Of a DNA stretch of 64,000 nt, positions 16,411-25,573 are shown piece by piece (position 1 is the first letter of the stretch; each line of letters begins with the position of its first letter). Both the position numbers and the translations under genes were made by a program. This stretch comes from Desulforapulum autotrophicum (GTDB taxonomy: Bacteria; Desulfobacterota; Desulfobacteria; Desulfobacterales; Desulfolunaceae), in the NCBI GenBank assembly GCA_020723285.1, contig DYJE01000001.1:373509-437508 (forward strand). The letters run 5' to 3'. The notes beneath the pieces are model-generated. The model was not told the DNA's origin, searched no databases, and worked only from the letters and a program-made list of their open reading frames with translations.

Positions 16411-18135
16411 TCATACCGAATCGGTCTGTACCCGCAACTCCCTCCTGTAATGTTCAAAAAGCGTCGCCCTGTATATCATACCTGCATAATATCCCTTGTC
16501 GACCACCGGGACACTGCCCAGGCTGCGCCTGTCCATGATATCCAGAACGGTCGCCACTGAATCTGTGATCTCTGCAGTTTCAAAGTCCACATTCATGATC
16601 TGGTCGACGAACACGGCGTCATACATCCATGCATCAAACAGATAAGGACGGATATCCTCGAACGTCACCAGGCCAAGATACATGCCGGTTAAACCATCCC
16701 GAACAGGATATTCATTACGTATCGAGCATGTGACCGTTTTCACCAGCGCTCCCAGTGTTGTCCCTGCTTCAATCACCGTGCAGTCATGATCGATCAGTTC
16801 TGAAATACTGAGATCCGAAAGAACCCGTGCATCGGTCCCCGGCTTAAGAAAATGCCCCTTTTCGACCAGATCTTTCATATAGATCGAAGCTGGTTCGAAA
16901 AAATAACACACTGTGGCGGAAATGGACGATACGATGATCAGCGGGAGAATGACTTCATACCCTCCGGTGATTTCGACGATCAGGAATATGCCCGTCAAAG
17001 GGGCCTGAAGAATTCCACCCACCAGACCGGCCATCCCCAAAAGGGCATAGCCGCCCTCCCCCATCCAGTGGGCCGAAGGGAATAATAAAACCAGAAGACG
17101 GTGATACACCAGCCCGGCGAAGCTCCCCGCCACCAGGCTTGGGGCGAAAATCCCGCCTGAACCACCCCATCCCAGCGTGAAAGAGGTCGCAAGGACCTTG
17201 AGACAGCAGGCGATCATGACGATACGTATTCCCGGAGAGTACACCCCCTCGATCATGTCCCTGATGGAGTGGTATCCTTCCCCAAGAACATCGGGGACCG
17301 CAAGCCCCAAGAGCCCCACCGCACATCCCCCGATAGCCGCCTTGATCCACGTCGGCACATGGATTTCTCCGGACCTTTCATGCATAAACCGTATGGATCG
17401 TGTCAATGCGACGGAGATCATGGCAGTCAACAATGCAAGGCCTGTACATCCCAGGGTATCGTAATATGACACCTGAAAACTGTGATGACCAAATGCGATC
17501 TGATTCCCCGATAAAAACCGGCTCAATTCGGTTCCTGCAACGGAAGCCACGGCCACCGGCACAATATGAACCTTGGACCATTCACCCAGAACCACCTCAA
17601 GGACAAACACAAGCCCGGCGATGGGGGCGTTGAATATCGAGGATATGGCACCTGCCGCCCCGCATCCCAGAAGGGTGACACGCTGCCTTTCGTTCATGAA
17701 GAAAAACCGGGCAATGTTGGAACCAATGGCGGCACCACTGATGACCACCGGGGATTCCGGCCCTGCGGAACCGCCGCTACCGATGGTGAGACAACTGGCC
17801 ACAAGCCTCGAAAACATTGATCGTCTCCGGAGCTTTCCGCCAAGCCTGGAAACCGAATAGATCACCTCGGGAACCCCATGTCCCCCTTTTTCCCTGACGA
17901 CATGGCTGAGAAACAGCACGGAAAGGGCGGCCCCGATTCCAGGAAGTACAAAGGCCCAGTAACTTGCCCTCAAAGAATGAAGAACTTCGAACGATGCGTT
18001 CAATCCTTTGTTCAGTAGAAACGCGGCCAGGCCTCCGGCCAGACCTGTGACTGCACCGAGAATAATCAAGAGAAGCCGGTCGTCATACCGGAGTAAAGAT
18101 CCCGCAACGGAAAACATCCAGCTCCGCCGTCTCAT
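16411..18135 (-). CDS. CLC family chloride channel/transporter with C-terminal CBS pair
   Basis: The 574-residue protein has a CLC membrane core (about 1-420) and two CBS domains (about 440-560). The anion-path motifs are GSGGSAGPESP at 119-129, with gating Glu127, and GGIFAP at 327-332. The helix after APIAGLVF reads VLEVV: the position of the proton-path glutamate of CLC antiporters (Glu203 in E. coli ClcA) is Val, as in channel-type CLC proteins. The EIIA-like gene upstream overlaps it by 4 bases (ATGA, 18132-18135), so the two proteins are made together and may be linked in function through the CBS domains. Confidence 0.88.
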   Translation of the reverse strand: MRRRSWMFSVAGSLLRYDDRLLLIILGAVTGLAGGLAAFLLNKGLNASFEVLHSLRASYWAFVLPGIGAALSVLFLSHVVREKGGHGVPEVIYSVSRLGGKLRRRSMFSRLVASCLTIGSGGSAGPESPVVISGAAIGSNIARFFFMNERQRVTLLGCGAAGAISSIFNAPIAGLVFVLEVVLGEWSKVHIVPVAVASVAGTELSRFLSGNQIAFGHHSFQVSYYDTLGCTGLALLTAMISVALTRSIRFMHERSGEIHVPTWIKAAIGGCAVGLLGLAVPDVLGEGYHSIRDMIEGVYSPGIRIVMIACCLKVLATSFTLGWGGSGGIFAPSLVAGSFAGLVYHRLLVLLFPSAHWMGEGGYALLGMAGLVGGILQAPLTGIFLIVEITGGYEVILPLIIVSSISATVCYFFEPASIYMKDLVEKGHFLKPGTDARVLSDLSISELIDHDCTVIEAGTTLGALVKTVTCSIRNEYPVRDGLTGMYLGLVTFEDIRPYLFDAWMYDAVFVDQIMNVDFETAEITDSVATVLDIMDRRSLGSVPVVDKGYYAGMIYRATLFEHYRRELRVQTDSV

Positions 18136-18827
18136 CGCCCACCTGCATCCAGACGTTCTTCGCGTTCCTTGACCGCATCAAACAGAAGATGTTCCGAAGG
18201 AGATCCGTTCAAAAGCTCCACAAACCCCTCATCCCGAAGGCAAAACGAGATGCGTGAAAGAAGGGTCAGATGCTTTTTGACATCCGGGCAGACCATCATG
18301 AAAACAACATGAACAGGCATACGATCGATGGCATTGAAATCGATCGCTTTTTCAAGAAAACAGGTGGTGATGGCGGCATCATTCAGCAGGGTCCCCGAAA
18401 GAGGGTTTCTGGGATGGGGAATGGCCACACCCCTTCCAATCCCAGTCGAAGAGAGATTTTCCCTCTCGATCAGTTTGGTGAACAACTCGGCCTTCCGTTC
18501 GTCATTCAGCCAGGAGATCCGGTTGACCGACGTTTCCAGAACTTCTTCCACCGTGTTTCCCCTCACGCCGTAATGAATCCCTCCACGCATCAGCGCTGCG
18601 AGAAGCGGACCTTCCCCATGACTCAACGGTGAAGGGACCGTGTCCGGAGCTGTGTCCAGTTTCAGGCTGATTTGATGTCTGATCGCCCAATCCGTCAGAT
18701 TTTTTTTCTTGAAATCACACAGGCCCTCGGATTTTGTAACCGGTATTCGACCCTGCCTGATCCAGCGGTCCAGCGTATCGGTGGGCAGACCGAGACTCTT
18801 CGCCAGTTTTTCAAGTTCCAGTTTCAT
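18132..18827 (-). CDS. PTS EIIA (EIIA-Ntr/fructose type) with N-terminal helix-turn-helix
   Basis: The 231-residue protein has an excisionase/MerR-like helix-turn-helix at its N-terminus (LAKSLGLPTDTLDRWIRQGRIPV, residues 8-30). A linker leads to an EIIA domain from about residue 80 to the end. The phosphorylated His138 sits in GVAIPHPRNP. EIIA-Ntr proteins signal phosphoenolpyruvate or nitrogen state and often control potassium transport. The tight coupling to a CLC gene suggests regulation of anion flux here, which is an inference. GAGGA precedes ATG 18827; the frame is open to 18851. Confidence 0.8.
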   Translation of the reverse strand: MKLELEKLAKSLGLPTDTLDRWIRQGRIPVTKSEGLCDFKKKNLTDWAIRHQISLKLDTAPDTVPSPLSHGEGPLLAALMRGGIHYGVRGNTVEEVLETSVNRISWLNDERKAELFTKLIERENLSSTGIGRGVAIPHPRNPLSGTLLNDAAITTCFLEKAIDFNAIDRMPVHVVFMMVCPDVKKHLTLLSRISFCLRDEGFVELLNGSPSEHLLFDAVKEREERLDAGGR

Positions 18828-18884
18828 GCCCGGGTATCCTCGTCTATCCACGAATAATGTTTCTTTTCAACCGGCATGGACGTC

Positions 18885-19355
18885 CTATGAATTTTGATGT
18901 TTTGAAAGTTCCGCGATTCGCTGCTCTGCCCGTGTCAGCTGATCTTTCAAACGTTTGATCCTTAAAAGAGAATTCACCCTGGCCATGATCTCGTTTCGTG
19001 AAAAAGGTTTCATCAGGTATTCATCAGCGCCGGCCCTGAATCCTTCCACCATGTCTTCCGAATCCACTTCCATCCCGGTCACGAGCATGAAGATCACGTC
19101 ACCAAGCAACGCTTCGTCCTTTATTTTCCTGCAAAAATCGATACCGTTCATTCCGGGCAGAAGGACATCGCAGATAATCAGGTCAGGAAGAAAGGCCATG
19201 GCTTCCGTGTATCCCTGTTCGGCGCTCAGCGCCGTGCGAAGTTCGTAATCCGATTCTTCGAAAAAACGGATATAGATCGATACAAGATCGTTGTCATCAT
19301 CAATATAAAGAACCTTGGCCTGTTTTTTCTGATCACCGGAATCATGTCTTTCCAT
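18885..19355 (-). CDS. response regulator, receiver domain plus short coiled coil
   Basis: The 156 residues form one receiver domain: acidic pocket DDD at 20-22, phosphoacceptor Asp63 in ICDVLLPGMNG, Thr in LVTGME and Lys in LMKPF. A basic coiled-coil tail (KRLKDQLTRAEQRIAELSK) follows. There is no output domain, so it probably acts by protein contact or phosphotransfer. No histidine kinase is adjacent. GGAAGG lies 6 bases before ATG 19355. The start falls 3 bases after the stop of the upstream HD gene, so the two are co-transcribed. Confidence 0.88.
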   Translation of the reverse strand: MERHDSGDQKKQAKVLYIDDDNDLVSIYIRFFEESDYELRTALSAEQGYTEAMAFLPDLIICDVLLPGMNGIDFCRKIKDEALLGDVIFMLVTGMEVDSEDMVEGFRAGADEYLMKPFSRNEIMARVNSLLRIKRLKDQLTRAEQRIAELSKHQNS

Positions 19356-19357
19356 AG

Positions 19358-19912
19358 TCATCCTTCCACATAATGGGTTCTCCACCATTCATCCCAGCGT
19401 GTTTCGATGATGCTCCGGGCGATGCGTTTCCCTGTGTCTGTCACAAGTCTGGCCATCACAATGGGGAGCCAGTCGTCCGGCCCTTGCCGCCCTGTATCGG
19501 AAAGGGTCTTAAGTTCAAGAATGAACGAAAGCTGGTCCGCATCCCTTGCAAGCCGGGATTCTTTTGTTTTACCTTCGTTGAATTCCTCGATGAGGTCACG
19601 GATGGTTTCGCCAAAAGGGATATTTTTGATCAAATCCCTCACGGCTTTCTTTTCATCGGCAAGAACATATTTTTTCTGAACATAATTCAGATCTCCGGTT
19701 CTCGATTCCGGCAGATCATGCACAAGACACATGCTGATCAGTCGTCTTGCGTCCACATCCGGTTCCAGCTGAGTCATGACAAAAGCGATCATGCTGATCA
19801 TGAACGAATGCTCGGCCACGGACTCATGACCCGAACCCAGAAAATGATATCCGGACCGAGGGATGTTCTTGAGAATTTTCGCTTCAAAAAGTAGATTTGC
19901 AATGTGTTTCAT
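19358..19912 (-). CDS. HD domain phosphohydrolase, YfbR-like
   Basis: The 184-residue protein has the metal ligands of HD-domain 5'-nucleotidases: H and E in GSGHESVAEHSF (His35), the HD pair at 65-66 in MCLVHDLPESRTGD, and Asp74. YfbR-type enzymes dephosphorylate deoxynucleoside monophosphates. The end carries WDEWWRTHYVEG. It forms a two-gene unit with the response regulator downstream. Substrate specificity is inferred from family resemblance only. Confidence 0.8.
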   Translation of the reverse strand: MKHIANLLFEAKILKNIPRSGYHFLGSGHESVAEHSFMISMIAFVMTQLEPDVDARRLISMCLVHDLPESRTGDLNYVQKKYVLADEKKAVRDLIKNIPFGETIRDLIEEFNEGKTKESRLARDADQLSFILELKTLSDTGRQGPDDWLPIVMARLVTDTGKRIARSIIETRWDEWWRTHYVEG

Positions 19913-20135
19913 CAGGATTTCTCCGCTGCATCCGGGTCGTCAGGATAAGGATTGTCACAAGAATCAACCGTGCCCCATGTCATGTCCCATGTATAGAAAA
20001 GTCAGTCTTGACGGGGTTCTCTCTGTTTAGTCCAAGACGAATGAATTTGCAATCGCTTTGTCTTGCCAGACTTTGAGCATCCGGGTTCTCCGATGATGCA
20101 TCGACCCGGGATTCCTGATCATTTTATCGGAAACC

Positions 20136-20165
20136 TTGACAAATCAGCAAAGTACGGGTTATAGA
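20136..20165 (+). promoter_or_regulatory. sigma-70 type promoter of the LysM gene
   Basis: TTGACA (20136-20141) matches the -35 consensus and TATAGA (20160-20165) lies 18 bases on. The gene starts at 20226, about 55 bases after the expected transcription start. The rest of the 19913-20225 gap shows nothing else I can name. Confidence 0.6.
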
Positions 20166-20225
20166 TGGGTTGATTATCACAGCCTGATTATTTTTCCACA
20201 ATAACCAACACAACTGGGGCGTCTG

Positions 20226-21431
20226 ATGAACATCAAAATCAAAGCATCTTTGTTAGTCATTTTCAGTATATTGAGCATTACCCTCGTTTTTTCCCCTTCA
20301 TTTGCTGAAACGTCCGAAAGCCCTGATAGCAAAGCATCGTCCTCTGACAATTCCTCATCGGTCAATGGATCATCCTCCACAAAAGCTGGCAGCGAATCCG
20401 GTGTATACTACACAGTCAAAAAAGGCGACACCCTCTGGGATCTTTCCAAACGGTTCAACAACAGCGCATGGAAATGGCCGGGCATGTGGAGCGACAATAA
20501 AATGTCAAACCCGCACCTGATTTATCCCGGCCAGAAAATCAAGCTGTTTTACAGAAACGATATGGAACGGCTCAAAAAACTGCATGCCGGAATGGACTCT
20601 CTGAAAAACGAATCGGGCAAGACAGTGGATGCCGTGGAACCCGTAAAAATGGACGGTGGCATGGATACCCAGGACAGCAGCAACACCGGCCTGTCCCTTC
20701 CGTTCTATCGCTACTCGAAAATCGGTGGTGCCGGATTCATGAAAGAAAAGCCTTCCGAAGCCCATGGATATATTTTCAAAGTCAAGGGGCCTGACCACCT
20801 GATGATCAACAAAGGCGACGAAGTTTTCATCAAGGACATGAATAAAAAATCACTTGTCCCCGGTGCGAAATATTACTGCTACCAGATCATCAATCCCAAA
20901 CTGATCAAAAAAAGGGTCGCCGAAGGTAAAAAACTGAGCAAGCTTGACCGTATCGTCAAAAAAACGGAAGTGGGCAACCAGCATTACATCACCGGTGTAA
21001 TCCAGATCACCAGCCTGAAATCCGGTTACGCCCTTGGAACAGTGATCCAGTCCTACAAGCCCATCGCCCTTAAAGACTATCTCATTCCCTACACCCTGAG
21101 GTCCCAGGACATCACCCTGGCCCCCAGTGTCGAAGGACTTTCTGGTGCCATCATCACTTCCGAGGAAGGTGAAAGCCTGTTCGGCGATGACAAGATCGCC
21201 TTCATCGACAAAGGACGGGAAGACGGGATAAAACCCGGCCAGATGTACAATATCTATTACCCTGAGGAAAAGGATGCCGCAGAACTCATCGGAGGGAAAA
21301 AACTGTTCGTGCCTGTGGATTTCGCATCCTTTCTCGTTCTCCTTGCCGAGGATCACATGTCGACGGTACTTATCACAAGCGCCTATCAGGGTGTTTCTGC
21401 CGGAGATTCGTGGCACTATCCTGAAAAATAA
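20226..21431 (+). CDS. LysM peptidoglycan-binding protein, secreted
   Basis: The 401-residue protein has a Sec signal peptide ending near SFA-ETS (residue 28). A Ser-rich linker and one LysM domain (about 59-110) follow: YYTVKKGDTLWDLSKRFNN, then YPGQKIKLF. The remaining 290 residues have repeated beta-rich segments with DEVFIKDM-type and KIAFIDKGREDGIKPGQMY patterns. These resemble the lid-like FlgT-C or LysM-associated domains often found in deltaproteobacterial LysM proteins. It likely binds the cell wall in the periplasm. It is a single gene with its own promoter and a strong terminator. Confidence 0.85.
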   Translation: MNIKIKASLLVIFSILSITLVFSPSFAETSESPDSKASSSDNSSSVNGSSSTKAGSESGVYYTVKKGDTLWDLSKRFNNSAWKWPGMWSDNKMSNPHLIYPGQKIKLFYRNDMERLKKLHAGMDSLKNESGKTVDAVEPVKMDGGMDTQDSSNTGLSLPFYRYSKIGGAGFMKEKPSEAHGYIFKVKGPDHLMINKGDEVFIKDMNKKSLVPGAKYYCYQIINPKLIKKRVAEGKKLSKLDRIVKKTEVGNQHYITGVIQITSLKSGYALGTVIQSYKPIALKDYLIPYTLRSQDITLAPSVEGLSGAIITSEEGESLFGDDKIAFIDKGREDGIKPGQMYNIYYPEEKDAAELIGGKKLFVPVDFASFLVLLAEDHMSTVLITSAYQGVSAGDSWHYPEK

Positions 21432-21454
21432 TATCCGCTGAACGATTGAAACAT

Positions 21455-21491
21455 AAAAGCCCCGGCGACAAGTCTTTGCGCCGGGGCTTTT
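21455..21491 (+). terminator. Rho-independent terminator of the LysM gene
   Basis: AAAAGCCCCGGCG (21455-21467) pairs with CGCCGGGGCTTTT (21479-21491) and runs into a T-tract. It lies 24 bases after the LysM stop and also faces the convergent PP-loop gene, so it may serve both. Confidence 0.9.
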
Positions 21492-21511
21492 TTTTTCGCG
21501 GCAATGGTCAG

Positions 21512-22498
21512 CTACAGCATCTCACCCCGGCAGCCTGGTTCAATGGGTTTGACGGACAGAATCTCGGAGCCTTGACGACCTCGGACACACACCTGGGCCG
21601 ACTCATCCCTTGGGGTTTTCGTGTAACCCAGACAAATGGATGCGGCGGTTTTCACCTCTTCGGGGCTTGCCATCTGCGGAACCAGTACCGTGGGGCTGCC
21701 CATTCCCACGGCATCGAGTTCCAGATATCTATGATCATCATTCAACGCCAGAATGGACTGGTTATCCCACTTCGTCCTACCGACGACAATCTTCATTCCC
21801 TCGCTCAGACGGATGTGCCTTCCGAATTTCAGAAGATGGATATCGTTAACCCGGAGTTCCTCATCATGATCAAAAAGATCCTTCAAACGCCGAGAAAAAT
21901 TCGTGTCGGTAAGAAGACAGCCTCCGGCAGGAGATGGGTATTTTGTTATCCCCATGACCCTGGCCAGTTCCATCTGGGGTTTACGTGATCTCCCGGAGAA
22001 ATCCATGAGGGCCAGGCGGTCAACAAGGCCTGATTTTTCCATATCCGTTTCAGGAAGAACGCGGGCGCTCAATGGCCGAAGGATTTTCCCGTCATAACCA
22101 GACTGCTTTTCAACATAACGCAGAGCCTGCCGAGTCTGGGACAAAGGCCTCTGTCCCATGACCTCTCCGCTGAATATAAAATCGTACCCTTCGTTTTCCA
22201 TCATCTGGCCTGCAAGACGAAACATCAGGGAATGACAGTCCCTGCACGGGTTCATGTTTTTTCCATAGCCCAGCCTCGGGTTCCTCAGCATGGCGAGATA
22301 CACGTCGGAAATATCTTTTCTGATCAGGGGAATACCCGTCTGCCGGGCAGCAATTTCTGCTTTATCACCGTTGAAGAATGGAGTTTCGAAACTGATCCAT
22401 GTGACATCGATGCCCTGACGGGCCAGAAGGATCCCGGCGAGAATGCTGTCAAGACCGCCGGAGCATAGCCCCAGAGCTTTTACTTTTTGATTTCCCAT
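21512..22498 (-). CDS. PP-loop ATPase, tRNA thiolation-like (MnmA/ThiI related)
   Basis: The 328-residue protein has the PP-loop SGGLDS at 13-18, which binds ATP and adenylates a substrate, and CRDC at 85-88, a CxxC pair suited to sulfur transfer. FIFSGEVMGQRPLSQT and SPAGGCLLTD match the tRNA thiouridylase-like proteins of deltaproteobacteria. The C-terminal 120 residues (LLKFGRHIRLSEGMKIVVGR onwards) form a second domain seen in the same family. It probably modifies tRNA with sulfur; the exact base is not known. No thiamine or cysteine desulfurase gene is adjacent. Confidence 0.75.
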   Translation of the reverse strand: MGNQKVKALGLCSGGLDSILAGILLARQGIDVTWISFETPFFNGDKAEIAARQTGIPLIRKDISDVYLAMLRNPRLGYGKNMNPCRDCHSLMFRLAGQMMENEGYDFIFSGEVMGQRPLSQTRQALRYVEKQSGYDGKILRPLSARVLPETDMEKSGLVDRLALMDFSGRSRKPQMELARVMGITKYPSPAGGCLLTDTNFSRRLKDLFDHDEELRVNDIHLLKFGRHIRLSEGMKIVVGRTKWDNQSILALNDDHRYLELDAVGMGSPTVLVPQMASPEEVKTAASICLGYTKTPRDESAQVCVRGRQGSEILSVKPIEPGCRGEML

Positions 22499-22546
22499 GA
22501 TTTCCTTTAATGGTTTAAGTGGAGAACGTTTTTTCGCCAGCAGGAT

Positions 22547-23710
22547 TCAGAAAACTTCCGGTTTTTTTCCGGAATGCGGTTTGAGGGCGATATTCCCGGA
22601 CTTTTCGAATCGTGAGCTCCAGGATTTGACATAATCCACAATCAAGGCCGAACTCAACTCCGCCCGTGAAAGAGAATTCACGTAATCGCTGAGATCATCA
22701 GCAGACGTGATCATTCTGGGACAGGACAAGCCAGATCCGCATTTGTTGTGAAGCCCCTGGATAATACGGATCACCCGTCGCTTCATCTCCTCGGTGGAAA
22801 AGTGACTCATGGTATTGCAGACCTCCGCCAGGTCTTCAGGACTGGGAAGGTTCTTTTTCCCCATGAGATTTTGAAATTCATTGGCGTATTTTTCCATGCC
22901 CGCTTTCATCTGGGCCTTGCTGACGATATTGTTTCCGGCCCAGCCCGCACGGATCCATTTGAACACACCGCAACGAAGAAGATCGCCGCCTTTTTTATCT
23001 TCAATAAAGACGGAAACGGAAAAAGAATCGTAAAGATACGATTTCACCCAGCCAAGGCCTTTCAGAGCCAGACCCGTCTCATGGGTATACAGATAGTCCA
23101 TGTCCGATTCATTGCCTATGATGAATCCTTTTTTACCCACCTCTGAAACATCTTTCTGTTTGAGTATGGAAACGAGAGCATTTCGGCCTTTGTAATTCAT
23201 GAGGATAACGACTCTGTCCGAATCATAGCCGTAATACGCGCCGGTTTTCACGTCAGGGGTGTTCTGCATATAATACCCGCCCCTGACCACCACGGGTTTC
23301 GCGTCTGTTTCCATACGCTGCCACAAAGAGGGTGAGAAGGTCATGGCATTCCCTCCGGGATCTTTCCAGACGGAAAGCCGTATCACCGAAGGCATCACGG
23401 CGCATGACGGGATGTCGGGGTTGTAGCAGTAATTCAACAGCCGGGCGAGACCGCCTTCCGACTCATACCCGCAGTAAGCGTAAGTGGCTTTGTCAAACCC
23501 CGAAATCTGGGGCTTTGGCTCAATGGTGTAGTGGTCGGAAACCACGTAATCAAGCAATGGAAGGATTTTTTCCGCATCAAAGCACACACGGTCGCTTCGC
23601 ACAACCTGAAGGAGATGGTCAAAACCTGGAAGGGGGACGGATGAACCGGAGCAAAAAACCGGTGCCATAAGCACCGCGACCAAAACGACAGCGAATTTTT
23701 TTGAAATCAT
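22547..23710 (-). CDS. secreted protein of unknown function
   Basis: The 387-residue product has a signal peptide (MISKKFAVVLVAVLMAPVF, cleavage near residue 24). A mature domain rich in Cys and aromatic residues follows, including YAYCGYESEGGLARLLNYCYNPDIPSCAV. The even number of cysteines suggests disulfides in the periplasm. I do not recognise a family. The frame is open to 23764, but the ATG at 23710 is the one that gives a signal peptide. It stands alone between the PP-loop gene and ubiB. Confidence 0.6.
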   Translation of the reverse strand: MISKKFAVVLVAVLMAPVFCSGSSVPLPGFDHLLQVVRSDRVCFDAEKILPLLDYVVSDHYTIEPKPQISGFDKATYAYCGYESEGGLARLLNYCYNPDIPSCAVMPSVIRLSVWKDPGGNAMTFSPSLWQRMETDAKPVVVRGGYYMQNTPDVKTGAYYGYDSDRVVILMNYKGRNALVSILKQKDVSEVGKKGFIIGNESDMDYLYTHETGLALKGLGWVKSYLYDSFSVSVFIEDKKGGDLLRCGVFKWIRAGWAGNNIVSKAQMKAGMEKYANEFQNLMGKKNLPSPEDLAEVCNTMSHFSTEEMKRRVIRIIQGLHNKCGSGLSCPRMITSADDLSDYVNSLSRAELSSALIVDYVKSWSSRFEKSGNIALKPHSGKKPEVF

Positions 23711-23872
23711 ATTTCGTTTCTTAACCGAATCAGTGTAAAACCGCCATGTCACACTTCGAGCCATCTTCCCACGGCCTGTTAATCAGGCGCATCGGATTTA
23801 TCCCAAAGAATTCATGCTTCTTTGTTTTTTACACCAAGTTTCCTTCAAAATCAATCGATTGATGGCTTTCGT

Positions 23873-25570
23873 TCACAGCATGTTCTTTTTGAGAATAGCC
23901 AGCAAAAGCCAGATGCCGAGAACCGCCGCCACGGAAAAGCCGAGCATCCCCACCAGTGAAACGCCGTAAAGCAGGGGCGGAGTTCCGAAAGCCAGCAACA
24001 GGGCCGAACCGATGATCAATGAACCGGTGATGATAGCAAAGGCGAGCCGGTTGCTGACCTGATCGTTTGCTCTTAAAAGAACATCAAGATCCTTGATTTC
24101 CACACCCACGGCCAACTTGCTCTGCCGGGTGAGCCTCGTCAGATGGAGCAATTCCCTTGGGAGATCCTGAAAAACAGTGAGGGAATCGGAAATCGTGGTG
24201 AACAATTCACGAACCATTCTTTTTGGATTGTACCGCGAAAGTTTGGCCTTTCGGATAAACGGCTCAGCATGGTCGATCATGTCGAATTCAGGGTAAAGAA
24301 GACGCGCAATACCCTCAACGGCTGCAAACGCTTTCATCATCAGGAAGATGACCGGAGGAATGCGGACCTTGTTCCGGGTGGCAATATCGAGAAAATCCTG
24401 AATCAGACGGCCCACATCCACATCCTTCAAAGATTTGAACAGATGCTTGCCCATGAAATCGTCAATTTCTTTTTCAAAACGGCGGATATCCGGTTCTTCG
24501 TCGTATTCCCCCAACTCCAGAAGCAGTCGTGCGCTTCGTTCCGAATCTTTAAGCGCCACGCTCTCAAGGATGTCGACGAAAAGATCACGCTTTCGTTTGT
24601 CCACACATCCGGTCATGCCGAAATCAATGGGACAGATTACGTTGTTCTGAAGCACAAAAATATTGCCGGGATGCGGATCGGCGTGAAAAAAACCGAACTC
24701 GAACACCTGCTTCATGATAAAGTCGGCCCCCCGGCGGGTGATGGTCCGCAGATCAAGTCCCGCCGCAGTCAGCTTCTCCGTCTCGGACACCTTGATTCCC
24801 CCGACGTACTCCATGGTCAGAACCTTGACACCGGAATACTCCGAGTAAACCTTGGGCACATAGACGGTCCTGTCTTTGATGAACTGAACGGCGACCCGCT
24901 CCATGTTGGAAGCTTCGATGCTGTAGTCCAGTTCCCTGCCCAGGGTTCGCGCAAACTCCTCCACCACCTGAACCGGTCTGTGCAGGGCGGCTTCCTCGAT
25001 ATGGCGTTCAGTCAAGGTGGCCAGATGGAGAAGAATTTCCAGATCCACTTCGATGATTCTTCGAACTCCCGGCCTCTGGATTTTTACGGCCACCACGTCC
25101 CCATCTTTTAAAACAGCCTTGTGAACCTGTCCGATGGATGCCGAAGCAAGGGGGATTGTTTCAAATGTACTGAAAAGAGCGTCGATGGAATCGCCGAGCT
25201 CGAATTCCACGATGCGTTTCGCATCGTCATAGGAAAATGGAGGCACTTCATCCTGAAGCTTTTCAAATTCACGGATCACATCCGAGGGTATGATGTCGGG
25301 ACGGGTGGAAAGAATCTGTGCGAACTTGATGAACGTGGGTCCCAGCTCTTCAAAAAGAAGACGGATCCGTTCGGCCCGTGAGAGTTTTTCCACATTTTCC
25401 CGTCGCTGCCGGGATATCATCTGAAGTCCGACTTCGATGTATTGATCGATTTTCAGACGTTCCACCAGATCCCCGAACCCGTATCGGAACAGGATGCCAA
25501 GAATCTGGCGGTAACGGTTGAAATGCCGGTAGGTTCGTCCGAGAACACCTATTTTCCTGATGCTCAGCAT
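23873..25570 (-). CDS. ubiB: ABC1/UbiB family atypical kinase, membrane-anchored
   Basis: The 565-residue protein has the UbiB/ADCK kinase-like core. Its signatures are FIKFAQILSTRPDIIP (the KxGQ-type motif, here KFAQ), ASIGQVHKA, VAVKIQRPGV, FFHADPHPGNIF and CPIDFGMTG. Two membrane helices close the C-terminus (about 505-560). Members support quinone biosynthesis and lipid homeostasis as ATPases. The phasin-like coiled-coil gene directly upstream ends 3 bases before it, a pairing common in related bacteria. A quinone-linked role is family knowledge; the target is not shown here. Confidence 0.88.
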   Translation of the reverse strand: MLSIRKIGVLGRTYRHFNRYRQILGILFRYGFGDLVERLKIDQYIEVGLQMISRQRRENVEKLSRAERIRLLFEELGPTFIKFAQILSTRPDIIPSDVIREFEKLQDEVPPFSYDDAKRIVEFELGDSIDALFSTFETIPLASASIGQVHKAVLKDGDVVAVKIQRPGVRRIIEVDLEILLHLATLTERHIEEAALHRPVQVVEEFARTLGRELDYSIEASNMERVAVQFIKDRTVYVPKVYSEYSGVKVLTMEYVGGIKVSETEKLTAAGLDLRTITRRGADFIMKQVFEFGFFHADPHPGNIFVLQNNVICPIDFGMTGCVDKRKRDLFVDILESVALKDSERSARLLLELGEYDEEPDIRRFEKEIDDFMGKHLFKSLKDVDVGRLIQDFLDIATRNKVRIPPVIFLMMKAFAAVEGIARLLYPEFDMIDHAEPFIRKAKLSRYNPKRMVRELFTTISDSLTVFQDLPRELLHLTRLTRQSKLAVGVEIKDLDVLLRANDQVSNRLAFAIITGSLIIGSALLLAFGTPPLLYGVSLVGMLGFSVAAVLGIWLLLAILKKNML

Positions 25571-25573
25571 GAT

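Noticed and set aside
24143-25111. 322-codon plus-strand frame opposite ubiB
   Set aside because: Antisense to conserved UbiB motifs; no ribosome site or recognisable domain.
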